A stretch of 64,000 nucleotides of DNA from assembly GCA_003611745.1 (NCBI GenBank), contig RAYF01000019.1, positions 32,735-96,734 of the forward strand. Reading direction: 5' to 3'. The notes under the pieces are model-generated. The model did no database searches, was not told the origin of the DNA, and was given only the letters and a program-made list of their open reading frames with translations. This document shows positions 8,935-17,396 of the stretch, one piece after another (within the stretch, counting starts at the first letter, position 1; each line of letters starts with the position of its first letter). Source of the DNA: a bacterium D16-36 (GTDB lineage Bacteria; Bacillota; Clostridia; Lachnospirales; Lachnospiraceae). The translations under genes and the position numbers were made by a program.

Positions 8935-10872
8935 TTATACCAAATCATTGGCAGTTTTTCCGGTATAAAGCTGGTAGTATTTGCCCTGACGCTCAATCAG
9001 TTCATCATGGGTTCCCCGCTCGATAATCCTCCCGTCCTCCAGTACCATAATACAGTCGCTGTTTCGCACTGTGGAAAGCCTGTGGGCAATGACAAACGTC
9101 GTCCTGCCGCTCATTAAACGGTCCATGCCCTGCTGTACCAGCTTCTCCGTACGGGTATCAATCGAACTGGTTGCTTCGTCCAGAATCAGGGCCGGCGGAT
9201 CCGCAATAGCAGCCCTTGCAATCGCCAGAAGCTGGCGCTGCCCTTGGCTCAGGCTCGCCCCATCCCCGGTCAGCATTGTGTCATAACCGTCCGGAAGCCT
9301 CTTTATGAAACTATGGGCATTGGCAAGCTTTGCAGCATTTACCACATCCTCATGCGAAGCATCCAATTTTCCATACCGGATATTTTCCTCCACCGTCCCC
9401 GTAAAAAGATGCGTTTCCTGCAGAACAACGCCAAGTGACAGGCGCAGGTCTTTTTTCTTAATCTTATTGACATTAATGCCGTCATAACGGATCTTTCCAT
9501 CCTGTATATCATAGAAACGGTTGATCAAATTAGTAATTGTCGTCTTCCCGGCGCCGGTAGCACCGACAAACGCAATTTTCTGCCCCGGTTTTGCATACAT
9601 TTCAATATCATGGAGAATAATTTTATCATCATTATAGCCAAAATCGACATGGTCAAAAACAACTTCCCCCTCAAGCCTCTGATAGGTTGTCGTATTTTTT
9701 TCCCTGTGGTAATGCTTCCATGCCCAGATGCCGGTCCTCTCTTCACATTCCGACAGGGAACCATCCCCGTTCTCCCTTGCGTTGACCAGCTCCACATAGC
9801 CATCATCCGTCTCAGGCTGCTCGTCAATCAGCGCAAAAATACGCTCTGCACCCGCTAATGCCATAACTACTGCATTGAGCTGCTGGCTGATCTGGCTGAT
9901 CGGCATATTGAATGAGCGGTTAAAATTCAGAAAGCTCACAAGCTTGCCGATAGTAAACCCAAATGTCCCATGAAGTGCCAGAAGCCCCCCTGCAATCGCA
10001 CAGAACACATAACTGATATTCCCCACCTGCGCATTAATCGGCCCTAACATATTCGCAAACTGGTTCGCCTGATATGCGCTCTCATACAAACTTTCATTCT
10101 TTGACGCAAAATCCGCCTTGCTCTCCTCCTCATGGCAGAATACCTTGACAACTTTCTGGCCGCTTATCATCTCCTCAATATAACCGTTCAGTTCACCGAT
10201 ATCTTTCTGCTGTGCCACGAAATAAGAGCCGCTTAACCCTGCTAACTTCTTCGTCAGAAACATGACAACCCCGACCATAAACAGCGTCAGTACAGTAAGT
10301 GGCACGCTTAATACAACCATACATGCTAAAACGCTGACAACTGTAATAAAACTGTTGATAAACTGCGGGATGCTCTGGCTGATCATCTGCCGGAGAGTAT
10401 CAATATCATTAGTATACATCGACATAATATCACCATGGGAATGAGTGTCGAAATACTTAATCGGCAGAGACTCCATTTTACGAAACATCTCTTCCCTCAG
10501 GCGCAGGAGCGTGCCCTGCGATACATTTACCATAACACGGCTCTGTATGTAGGCTGTCAGTACGCCTACCGCATAAAACGCCGCAACCCGGAGCATCCTT
10601 GCCGCTAACGGGCCAAAATCCGGATTCTGCCTGTTTATCATCGGTTCGATATAATCATCTATCAACGTCTGCATAAACATCGTTCCCTGCACGCTCGAAA
10701 GCACTGTCGCAATAATGCAGACCAGAACCACGATACAATGCGGCGCATAATTGCCCAGAATATATTTCATCAATCTTGCAAATAGTTTTCCGGGATTCTT
10801 AATCTTTGGCTTTGGCCCCACAGGGCCTCTTCTGCCCGGCCCCTTTACTGGTTTACTATTCTGTTCCGGCAT
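8935..10872 (-). CDS. Heterodimeric ABC exporter, subunit B
   Basis: Half-transporter with an N-terminal six-helix membrane domain and a C-terminal ATPase. A basic, proline-rich cytoplasmic head (PGRRGPVGPKPKIKNPG) precedes helix 1. The ATPase has Walker A GATGAGKTT, signature LSQGQ (non-consensus), Walker B LILDEAT with the catalytic Glu, and switch IAHRLST. An insertion of about 50 residues (CEERTGIWAWKHYHREKNTT) separates the membrane and ATPase parts. The start at 10872 is chosen because GGAAAGGAG lies within the stop region of the preceding subunit, giving translational coupling. It pairs with the gene at 10877-12631. The substrate (drug, lipid or peptide) cannot be inferred. Confidence 0.9.
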   Translation of the reverse strand: MPEQNSKPVKGPGRRGPVGPKPKIKNPGKLFARLMKYILGNYAPHCIVVLVCIIATVLSSVQGTMFMQTLIDDYIEPMINRQNPDFGPLAARMLRVAAFYAVGVLTAYIQSRVMVNVSQGTLLRLREEMFRKMESLPIKYFDTHSHGDIMSMYTNDIDTLRQMISQSIPQFINSFITVVSVLACMVVLSVPLTVLTLFMVGVVMFLTKKLAGLSGSYFVAQQKDIGELNGYIEEMISGQKVVKVFCHEEESKADFASKNESLYESAYQANQFANMLGPINAQVGNISYVFCAIAGGLLALHGTFGFTIGKLVSFLNFNRSFNMPISQISQQLNAVVMALAGAERIFALIDEQPETDDGYVELVNARENGDGSLSECEERTGIWAWKHYHREKNTTTYQRLEGEVVFDHVDFGYNDDKIILHDIEMYAKPGQKIAFVGATGAGKTTITNLINRFYDIQDGKIRYDGINVNKIKKKDLRLSLGVVLQETHLFTGTVEENIRYGKLDASHEDVVNAAKLANAHSFIKRLPDGYDTMLTGDGASLSQGQRQLLAIARAAIADPPALILDEATSSIDTRTEKLVQQGMDRLMSGRTTFVIAHRLSTVRNSDCIMVLEDGRIIERGTHDELIERQGKYYQLYTGKTANDLV

Positions 10873-10876
10873 CCAA

Positions 10877-12631
10877 TCACTCCTTTCCCAGCTCGTCAAA
10901 GTCGCCGCTTCCGCTCATTTGTGACTCATAAATGTCACGATATATCTCATTCGCCTTAAGCAGTTCCTCATGCGTCCCAAATCCGTCCACCATGCCGTCT
11001 TCCATCACAATAATACGGTCGCAGTGTTCTATACTGGAAATACGCTGCGCTATTATAAATTTAGTTGTACCTGGGATTTCCTGCGCAAAGGCTTTCCTTA
11101 TCTTGGCATCTGTAGCTGTGTCTACTGCACTCGTAGAATCATCCAGAATCAAAATCTTAGGTTTTTTTAGCAATGCCCTTGCGATACAGATTCTCTGCTT
11201 CTGCCCGCCGGACACATTGCTTCCCCCCTGCTCAATATACGTATCATAACCATCCTTCATCTTACTGATAAATTCATCCGCACAGGCAAGCTCACAGGCA
11301 TGGACGCACTCTTCCCTTGTTGCCTCCTTATCGCCCCAGCGCAGATTTTCTAAAATTGTACCGCTAAAGAGAACATTTTTCTGCAGCACTACCGACACCT
11401 CATTGCGGAGCACCTCGATATCATACTCCCTGACATCCCTGCCTCCGACCTTCACACTCCCATCGCTTACATCATACAGGCGGCTAATCAGGTTGACGAG
11501 GCTTGACTTTGCGCTTCCGGTCCCTCCAAGGATGCCGACAGTTTCCCCCGCATGGATATCCAGATTAATATCCTTTAGGACAAAATCTGTAGCATCTTTT
11601 TTATAACTGAAATTCACATGCTCAAACGAAACAGAGCCGTCCGCAACCTGCCTTACTGGATCCTCTGGATTCGTGATATCAGCCTTTTCATCCAGCACCT
11701 CCACGATACGCTCTGCGCTTGCAATACTCAAGGTAATCATTACAAAAATCATAGAAAGCATCATCAGGCTCATCAAAATATTCATACAGTAGGCAAGAAG
11801 TGAAGTCAGCTCCCCTGTCTTTAAGGAGCCGCCAACAATCATATTGGCCCCGAGCCAGCTTATCAAAAGAATACAGGTATATACTGTAAACTGCATAATC
11901 GGGCTATTCAGTGCGATAAGGCTCTCTGCCTTGACAAACATTTTATATATATTTTCCCCGGCCCTGTCAAACTTTGCCTTCTCATGCCCCTCTCTTGCAT
12001 AGGCCTTGACAACACGGATTGCAGAAACATTTTCCTGCACGCTCTCATTCAGTTTATCATATTTCTTAAATACCTGATTGAAATATTTCATTGTAAACTT
12101 GATAATAATAAACAGCACAATGCCAAGAAGAAAAACCGCAATCAAGTAGATGCTTGCAATCCTTGCATTAGTATAAAAGGCCATGCACATCGCACAGATA
12201 AGGCTCGCCGGCGCCCTCATGCACATGCGCAGTATCATCTGGTAGGCATTCTGAAGGTTCGTCACATCTGTTGTCAGCCTTGTCACCAGTCCTGATGTAC
12301 TAAACTTATCAATATTTGAAAAGCTGAATGTCTGAATATTATCATACATCGCCTTTCTCACATTCTTGGCAAAACCTGCTGATGCAATTGCACCGTACCT
12401 GCCTCCCAAAAGCCCTGCTAAAAGCCCCAGAAATGCAGCCCCGACCATCAAAGCGCCTACCTGGTAGATATGCCCCATATCCCCCTTTTTAATGCCATCA
12501 TCAATTATAGATGCCATTAACATAGGTATTATCATTTCAAACAGCACTTCAAGAATCATAAAAACAGGCGTCAAAACAGAAGCCTTTTTATATTCTTTGA
12601 TATGCGCCCCTAATGTTTTTAACATATGCAT
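10877..12631 (-). CDS. Heterodimeric ABC exporter, subunit A
   Basis: Partner half-transporter of 584 residues: six membrane helices, then an ATPase with Walker A GGTGSAKSS, signature VSGGQ and Walker B LILDDST. The catalytic Glu after Walker B is Asp here. Such a degenerate site next to a partner with a normal Walker B but odd LSQGQ signature is the known pattern of asymmetric exporters (BmrCD, TM287/288). A GAGGA site lies upstream of the ATG at 12631; the ATG at 12625 is an alternative. It overlaps the translation signals of subunit B downstream. Confidence 0.9.
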   Translation of the reverse strand: MHMLKTLGAHIKEYKKASVLTPVFMILEVLFEMIIPMLMASIIDDGIKKGDMGHIYQVGALMVGAAFLGLLAGLLGGRYGAIASAGFAKNVRKAMYDNIQTFSFSNIDKFSTSGLVTRLTTDVTNLQNAYQMILRMCMRAPASLICAMCMAFYTNARIASIYLIAVFLLGIVLFIIIKFTMKYFNQVFKKYDKLNESVQENVSAIRVVKAYAREGHEKAKFDRAGENIYKMFVKAESLIALNSPIMQFTVYTCILLISWLGANMIVGGSLKTGELTSLLAYCMNILMSLMMLSMIFVMITLSIASAERIVEVLDEKADITNPEDPVRQVADGSVSFEHVNFSYKKDATDFVLKDINLDIHAGETVGILGGTGSAKSSLVNLISRLYDVSDGSVKVGGRDVREYDIEVLRNEVSVVLQKNVLFSGTILENLRWGDKEATREECVHACELACADEFISKMKDGYDTYIEQGGSNVSGGQKQRICIARALLKKPKILILDDSTSAVDTATDAKIRKAFAQEIPGTTKFIIAQRISSIEHCDRIIVMEDGMVDGFGTHEELLKANEIYRDIYESQMSGSGDFDELGKE

Positions 12632-12692
12632 TTATTCCTCACTTTCCCAAGAAGCTGTGGCAGGCAGCCCCTTATTATTTTATGCCTCAGTT

Positions 12693-13175
12693 CTACTCAT
12701 AGGAGATCTTAAGCTGCCCCAGAAGCTTCTTTACACCATTGTCCCATGCAAACTCCCCTCTCTTATCCATTGTAAAATTCTCATAAAATGTACCTGTGAC
12801 AAGGGACAACTTTCCCCTTTCAAAACGGAAGTGCAGAAGAAATTTCATCCCCTGCCCCACAAGCATCCTGTCCGCCTGGCTGCCGCCCAGAAGCCTGCAG
12901 GCCGTCTCATCTGCCGCTTTTAATGAAATAGAAAAAGAGTGCGGCGTCTTTTTACCTTTTATATATGCATAAATTACCGGCTTTACCTCTTTCCAGTATA
13001 AATGCTCCGGAAGATTTTCTTCCAAATCATACCACTCTTTATTCCTTCGTCCCATAATCTCCATTTTTGCAAATGTCGTAACCACGGCCTCTTCCAAAAA
13101 ATATTCATCAAAACTTTCTGCCAACAGCAAATGCGTCATCATATCCTTGACGTCAAATATATTTAATAAAATCAT
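12693..13175 (-). CDS. DUF5721-like conserved protein
   Basis: Small soluble protein of unknown function, 160 residues, beginning MILLNIFDVKDMMTHLLL at 13175 with AAGAAGGA upstream. The opening and the block SLKAADETACRLL followed by FLLHFRFERGKLSLVTGTFYENFTMDK resemble DUF5721, a family common in Lachnospiraceae. No catalytic motif or membrane segment is visible. It is transcribed ahead of the ABC exporter genes but a 61-base gap separates them. Recognition is from memory of the family and should be treated as moderate. Confidence 0.6.
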   Translation of the reverse strand: MILLNIFDVKDMMTHLLLAESFDEYFLEEAVVTTFAKMEIMGRRNKEWYDLEENLPEHLYWKEVKPVIYAYIKGKKTPHSFSISLKAADETACRLLGGSQADRMLVGQGMKFLLHFRFERGKLSLVTGTFYENFTMDKRGEFAWDNGVKKLLGQLKISYE

Positions 13176-13407
13176 AAAATCCTTCTTTCTGCACATACTA
13201 CTGTTACGGCAAAGCATCTATACTGCGAATGGCTCTTTTCTTTCCATCCTCTATAGAAAACATCCTTTGCCTTCAAATATACACTGCGTGCAGTCTGCCA
13301 AATCGGAATGAAGCCATTCCCACTTGGCTTATTACCACGCAAATCTATCACTTAGCGTCCTTTAATAAGCATCCCGCTTCTTAAGGCGGCGCAGAATGGA
13401 GGTAACC

Positions 13408-13611
13408 ATGAAGAAAGATGCAAAAACTTTTCATGAAGTAGCGGAGCGCTGTACACGTTTTTCCCCAATAGAGGAATGCAAAAACTGCGGCTGCAGCAAC
13501 TCCACTTCTTCCGGCGAAAATGTTTCCTGCAAATCATGCCGGCATTATGAGCCGGATAAGGTTTGTACGCTGGATCTTTATAAAGAAATCGTGACAAACC
13601 ACAATCTGTAA
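13408..13611 (+). CDS. Small cysteine-rich protein
   Basis: A 67-residue protein beginning MKKDAKTFHEVAERC, with GGAGG five bases before the ATG at 13408. Cysteines form CKNCGC and CKSCRHYEPDKVC, a spacing that suggests one or two zinc sites. No signal peptide is seen. It is a lone plus-strand gene facing away from the exporter operon. Similar Cys-rich mini-proteins occur in Lachnospiraceae but the function is not known to me. The strong ribosome site and clean cysteine pairing argue it is real. Confidence 0.65.
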   Translation: MKKDAKTFHEVAERCTRFSPIEECKNCGCSNSTSSGENVSCKSCRHYEPDKVCTLDLYKEIVTNHNL

Positions 13612-13690
13612 GCTCCAGATACCGGCTATCTGGTTAAAAAATGCATTCTTTTATCGTATGCATAAAAAATCTCCTGTTTACACAAAGGAA

Positions 13691-13713
13691 ATGGCTGCAT
13701 AAACTGCAGCCAT
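13691..13713. terminator. Hairpin terminator between convergent genes
   Basis: ATGGCTGCA at 13691-13699 pairs with TGCAGCCAT at 13705-13713 with a 5-base loop, between the Cys-rich gene and the GH13-like gene. Confidence 0.5.
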
Positions 13714-13728
13714 ACATATCCCATGGAA

Positions 13729-15633
13729 TTAATCCTCCACAAAAATCACAATGGAACGCGGCGGCACTACTGTCTTTCTCTGCAAGTCCCTCTTCTTCTT
13801 CGCCTTTGTTAGATTTTTTGAGGCTGTTGACTTTTTTTTCTTTTTCTTCAAAAAGGAAGCATCAAAAGTGTTATCATAGCTGTCAATCATTACACGCCAC
13901 TCCTTCCCCCCCGGAAGGTTTGGCAGATCAAAAGATTTTGTCTCCCAATACATATTATAAATAACATACACAGAGCGTTCCTGCCCATCCCCAGCATACT
14001 CCCCATAGTAAAGCATCGCTAACATCCTGCTGTAATTATAATAATCCGGCCTCCATGCCTGCAGGCCATGTATGGACAGATCCGGCATTCCACAGGACAG
14101 CGTATCCATCATCCTGATTGGCCGTTCCTGATGGAGCACAGGAAATGCGCGGCGGAACCGTATAATATTTTTCACAAAATCATGGATATCCTGCGCTGTC
14201 TTCGTCATATTCCAGTTAATCCATGTAACTGCATTATCCTGGCAATAGGCATTGTTGTTTCCAAACTGCGTATTGCCAAGCTCATCCCCCGCCAAAATCA
14301 TCGGCGTCCCCTGGCTTGTCAAAAGCATCAGAAAGGCATTCCTGATTTGTACCATTCTTCTATCCAATATCAGACGTTTCCTTGTCTTGCCTTCTATGCC
14401 GCAGTTCCAGCTGTAATTATACTCTGTGCCGTCCTGATTTTGTTCGCCATTTTCCTGATTATGCTTGACATCATACGAGACAAGGTCCATCATAGTGAAC
14501 CCATTTACATGTGTAATAAAATTAATTACAGAGTGGTCCGCAAAATTCCTGCTAAAATACCGGACCATGCGCTCTACCATCCCCTCATCACCCTTTAGGA
14601 AACGGCGGGCATCATTCATAAACCCCTCATTGTACTCGCCAAGGGCATTCTTCTGTGCACAGACACTTGCGCTGCGGAGCATATCCATATCCCAGTAGGA
14701 AGCTAAAACTTTCACTCCTGACAAAATCGGGTCAGACGCCACCGTCAAAGACGGCATCACCTCCTGATTGATACGGAAACCATCCACATGATAGTTTAAT
14801 ACCCAGCTCCTAAGGCAGTCAATCATCAAAAAAAGATTTGTCCCCGGCAAAAAATAAATATCTAACAGCACTTCCATCCCATTCCTATGAAACGCCTGTA
14901 CCATCTCTTTAAATTCAACAGACGGCATGGCAGAGTTGCTACTGTATGATGCCTTCGGCGCAAAGTAAAAGGTACGCTGCGTCCCATAGCCCCAGTAGTT
15001 GATTTTTTCCTCCTGATCCTCCTCCACTTCACAGAATTCATAGGAAGGAAGAAGCAGTACCCCATTAACCCCCAAATCTTTAAGATATGGAATCTTCTCC
15101 ATCAGCCCCCGGTAAGTCCCTTTATGCGCCACCTTGGAAGAACTATGCTTTGTATATCCCCTGACATGGAGCTGGTACAAAATCAAATCCGAATATGGAA
15201 TCCTGAGAGGGCTGTCCTTTTTCCAATCAAAATCATGGAGGCAGATTCCTCCCCGGATCTGCTTTGCCTGACGGTTTCTTTTCCCCCAGTGTTCCCTGCC
15301 TGTAACATAATTTGCATAAGGGTCAATAAATTCCTTCCCATCCGCCTCATACATATACTCATAGTCCTGTGTCAGAATCTGTGCAATATTTCTATCATCC
15401 TTTAACTTCTCCGACTTACAGATAATCACAAAATAGACGTCGCCCACCTTAAATTTCTCTGTCAGGGCAATCACACTGTCTGGCGTTCTCCGGCCCTTTT
15501 TATACAATTTCAAAAAACAGTTTTTGCTTTGCGGAAGATAGACAGCAAACTGCACACCATACTGTACCCTTGTCACGCCAAAAGGCATGGCGCTGCCTAC
15601 CCGGTACTCAAACAACTTGTTTTCTTTCTTCAT
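13729..15633 (-). CDS. GH13 isoamylase/GlgX-like protein lacking all catalytic residues
   Basis: Starts MKKENKLFEYRVG at 15633 with GGAGG upstream; 634 residues. Residues 1-130 form an early-set beta-sandwich and the rest a GH13-like barrel closest in pattern to glycogen debranching GlgX/isoamylase (DLILYQLHVRGYT, NYWGYGTQRTFYFAP, GTPMILAGDELGNTQFGNNNAYCQD). Key positions are replaced: the nucleophile block GFRFD reads GFRIN (N289), the acid/base block AEPWD reads ASYWD (S312), the block SHDGF reads HVNGF (N377), and DVVYNH reads DIYFLP (258-263). Only about 20 residues separate regions I and II, so domain B is missing. The C-terminus is very Lys-rich (KKKKKK) before the last strand. The frame is intact, so it looks like a conserved non-enzymatic glucan-binding or regulatory protein, not a fresh pseudogene. 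Confidence 0.85.
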   Translation of the reverse strand: MKKENKLFEYRVGSAMPFGVTRVQYGVQFAVYLPQSKNCFLKLYKKGRRTPDSVIALTEKFKVGDVYFVIICKSEKLKDDRNIAQILTQDYEYMYEADGKEFIDPYANYVTGREHWGKRNRQAKQIRGGICLHDFDWKKDSPLRIPYSDLILYQLHVRGYTKHSSSKVAHKGTYRGLMEKIPYLKDLGVNGVLLLPSYEFCEVEEDQEEKINYWGYGTQRTFYFAPKASYSSNSAMPSVEFKEMVQAFHRNGMEVLLDIYFLPGTNLFLMIDCLRSWVLNYHVDGFRINQEVMPSLTVASDPILSGVKVLASYWDMDMLRSASVCAQKNALGEYNEGFMNDARRFLKGDEGMVERMVRYFSRNFADHSVINFITHVNGFTMMDLVSYDVKHNQENGEQNQDGTEYNYSWNCGIEGKTRKRLILDRRMVQIRNAFLMLLTSQGTPMILAGDELGNTQFGNNNAYCQDNAVTWINWNMTKTAQDIHDFVKNIIRFRRAFPVLHQERPIRMMDTLSCGMPDLSIHGLQAWRPDYYNYSRMLAMLYYGEYAGDGQERSVYVIYNMYWETKSFDLPNLPGGKEWRVMIDSYDNTFDASFLKKKKKKSTASKNLTKAKKKRDLQRKTVVPPRSIVIFVED

Positions 15634-15668
15634 GTTTTCCTCCAATCCCGTATATCTTTTGTGTACTT

Positions 15669-16982
15669 TCACATAACCTGCCATCCTGACATATATGCTC
15701 TGAAATACACTCCCAGAAGACAAAGAGATATCAGAAGTATCAGCGAATAGAGCCACTTTTTCTTCTTCGTGCCCTCTGCCAGAATGATAAACATCGGCAG
15801 AGCACATGCCATATATCTTCCCCCGCTGATTAAAAATGTTACTGAATAGTTTACTAAAGTATACACAAACAGGAACGCACTCATTCGAAGCGGATGCCTG
15901 CGGAGTGAATACAAAATACAGATAAACGCCAATACAAAAAGTACAAGCTCCGGAAACCAGACCGCTATGCGCATCTGTTCTTCCGCGCCCTTTGCATAAG
16001 AAACAATCTCTGATAAACAGTTTGACACAAAAGTCGCCTCATGATACCAGTGTTCCTTTTGATAGACCTGAAAACGGAACGGATCCCCCTCTACCCTCTG
16101 GTTAATGCCAAAATAAATCAGATTGCCAAACAAAGTCAAAAAAAGCCAGATCCCTTTTGTCATAAACCTCTTTACAAACTGCAGGAACCTTTTCTGCCGT
16201 ATCGCATCTATTGGGCGGTATGTCACAAAAAACTCGACAAGGCCGACTCCCAGAAGCAGGACACCCTGCACCCTGCACAGCGAACAGAAAATGCCAATCA
16301 CCCCGGCTGTAAACCACTTATGGCGCCGTATGTAAAAAAATCCTGCTGAAAGAAAACAGAAAAACAAACTCTCTGTCATCATTCCGCCAAAGAAAAAAGA
16401 AAATGGGTAAAGGCTTATCAGCCAGAAAGCACGCTCCGCTATTTTTTTTCCATATTCTTCCTTGACGGCCCCATAGAAAAAGACACTCCCTATGCAGAAT
16501 GCAAGCGTAGAGGCACAAAGACAGGCAAGCCTCCAGTCAGAGATTACATAATGGACAATGCGGACAACCCAAGGGTAGAGTGGGAAAAAAACCAGAAACA
16601 GATGCTGCCCGTCTTCAATATAATCCTGATAACCAAGATCCGCCAGATTTATATAATGGCGCGCATCCCACCGCTCCCAGCTTTCCAAAAAATTTTCAAA
16701 CGTAAACTGTTCCATAGAGGCATAGTATTCTACAAAATAGGTACAGATAAAGAAACCAGCCAAATAAAACAAAATCCTTACCAGAAATGCCTTTCCAAAA
16801 ACCCTTACAATCTCTGCCCCCTCTAACGGCTCCCCTTCATAGTCTTTCCTGCCCAGACACCATCCGGCAAAACGATTTGTGCCAAAATCTGCTCCCATCT
16901 CTCCAAAAAAACGGATAAACCATAGAATTACGGTAACAAGCAGCAATACAGCTACCCCGGCAGCTAAAAACCTGTCTTCCAT
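15669..16982 (-). CDS. PIG-V-like (GPI18-type) membrane mannosyltransferase family protein
   Basis: Integral membrane glycosyltransferase of the GT-C type, about ten helices. The family hallmarks are WDARHYINLADLGY near residue 108 and LFFPLYPW near 130, matching the PIG-V/GPI18-like pattern of bacterial homologues. It probably transfers a sugar from a polyprenyl-phosphate donor on the outer membrane face. The start ATG at 16982 follows GGGGGG; a GTG six bases earlier is possible. It ends 35 bases before the GH13-like gene. The GT2 gene at 19121-20089 could supply its lipid-linked donor, but that is inference. Confidence 0.8.
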   Translation of the reverse strand: MEDRFLAAGVAVLLLVTVILWFIRFFGEMGADFGTNRFAGWCLGRKDYEGEPLEGAEIVRVFGKAFLVRILFYLAGFFICTYFVEYYASMEQFTFENFLESWERWDARHYINLADLGYQDYIEDGQHLFLVFFPLYPWVVRIVHYVISDWRLACLCASTLAFCIGSVFFYGAVKEEYGKKIAERAFWLISLYPFSFFFGGMMTESLFFCFLSAGFFYIRRHKWFTAGVIGIFCSLCRVQGVLLLGVGLVEFFVTYRPIDAIRQKRFLQFVKRFMTKGIWLFLTLFGNLIYFGINQRVEGDPFRFQVYQKEHWYHEATFVSNCLSEIVSYAKGAEEQMRIAVWFPELVLFVLAFICILYSLRRHPLRMSAFLFVYTLVNYSVTFLISGGRYMACALPMFIILAEGTKKKKWLYSLILLISLCLLGVYFRAYMSGWQVM

Positions 16983-17118
16983 ATACACCCCCCATTTTTT
17001 TGAAATGTTATATTTTCCATTCTAACACATTTCTATTTGTATCGTCAAAATATTTCTTGCAAATTCCCAATATTTCTGTAAAATAAATTATAGTAAGCGG
17101 CAGGCTGACGCCCCGCTT

Positions 17119-17276
17119 AGGAGCTGTCAATAAATAACTTTTAAATAGTGCGTAGGATTTTTCTTCGATAGTGCCGCTCAAAAATCAGGCGCATAGTGGG
17201 CTATGTAACCGATTTTTGAGTGGTGCTATCGGAGAAAAAGACAAGCAATATGAAAAGTTATTTTTGGACAGTTCCT
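17119..17276. repeat. 158-bp imperfect palindrome, MITE-like
   Basis: Left arm 17119-17196 and right arm 17201-17276 are inverted copies with scattered mismatches and a 4-base loop (TGGG). Outer ends read AGGAGCTGTC on one side and, complemented, AAGGAACTGTCC on the other. It has no coding capacity. The gap 16983-17396 contains only this element and the leader hairpin at 17314-17391. Confidence 0.8.
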
Positions 17277-17313
17277 TACCGTAACCCAACAGGGATACGC
17301 ACGCATTAAGCTC

Positions 17314-17391
17314 TTTGTGTCTGTGCGCACCTGACACAAACAGAACATCGATTCTCTTAACAATATAGGAAAATGTGCGCAGAAATGAGGA
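17314..17391 (+). repeat. Hairpin leader element, copy A
   Basis: TTTGTGTC (17314-17321) and GACACAAA (17333-17340) form a hairpin with spacer TGTGCGCACCT. About 40 bases later comes GCAGAAATGAGGA (17379-17391), whose GAGGA is the ribosome site for the ATG at 17397. The same arrangement precedes ribH and, with variation, other genes. Confidence 0.6.
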
Positions 17392-17396
17392 ATAAA

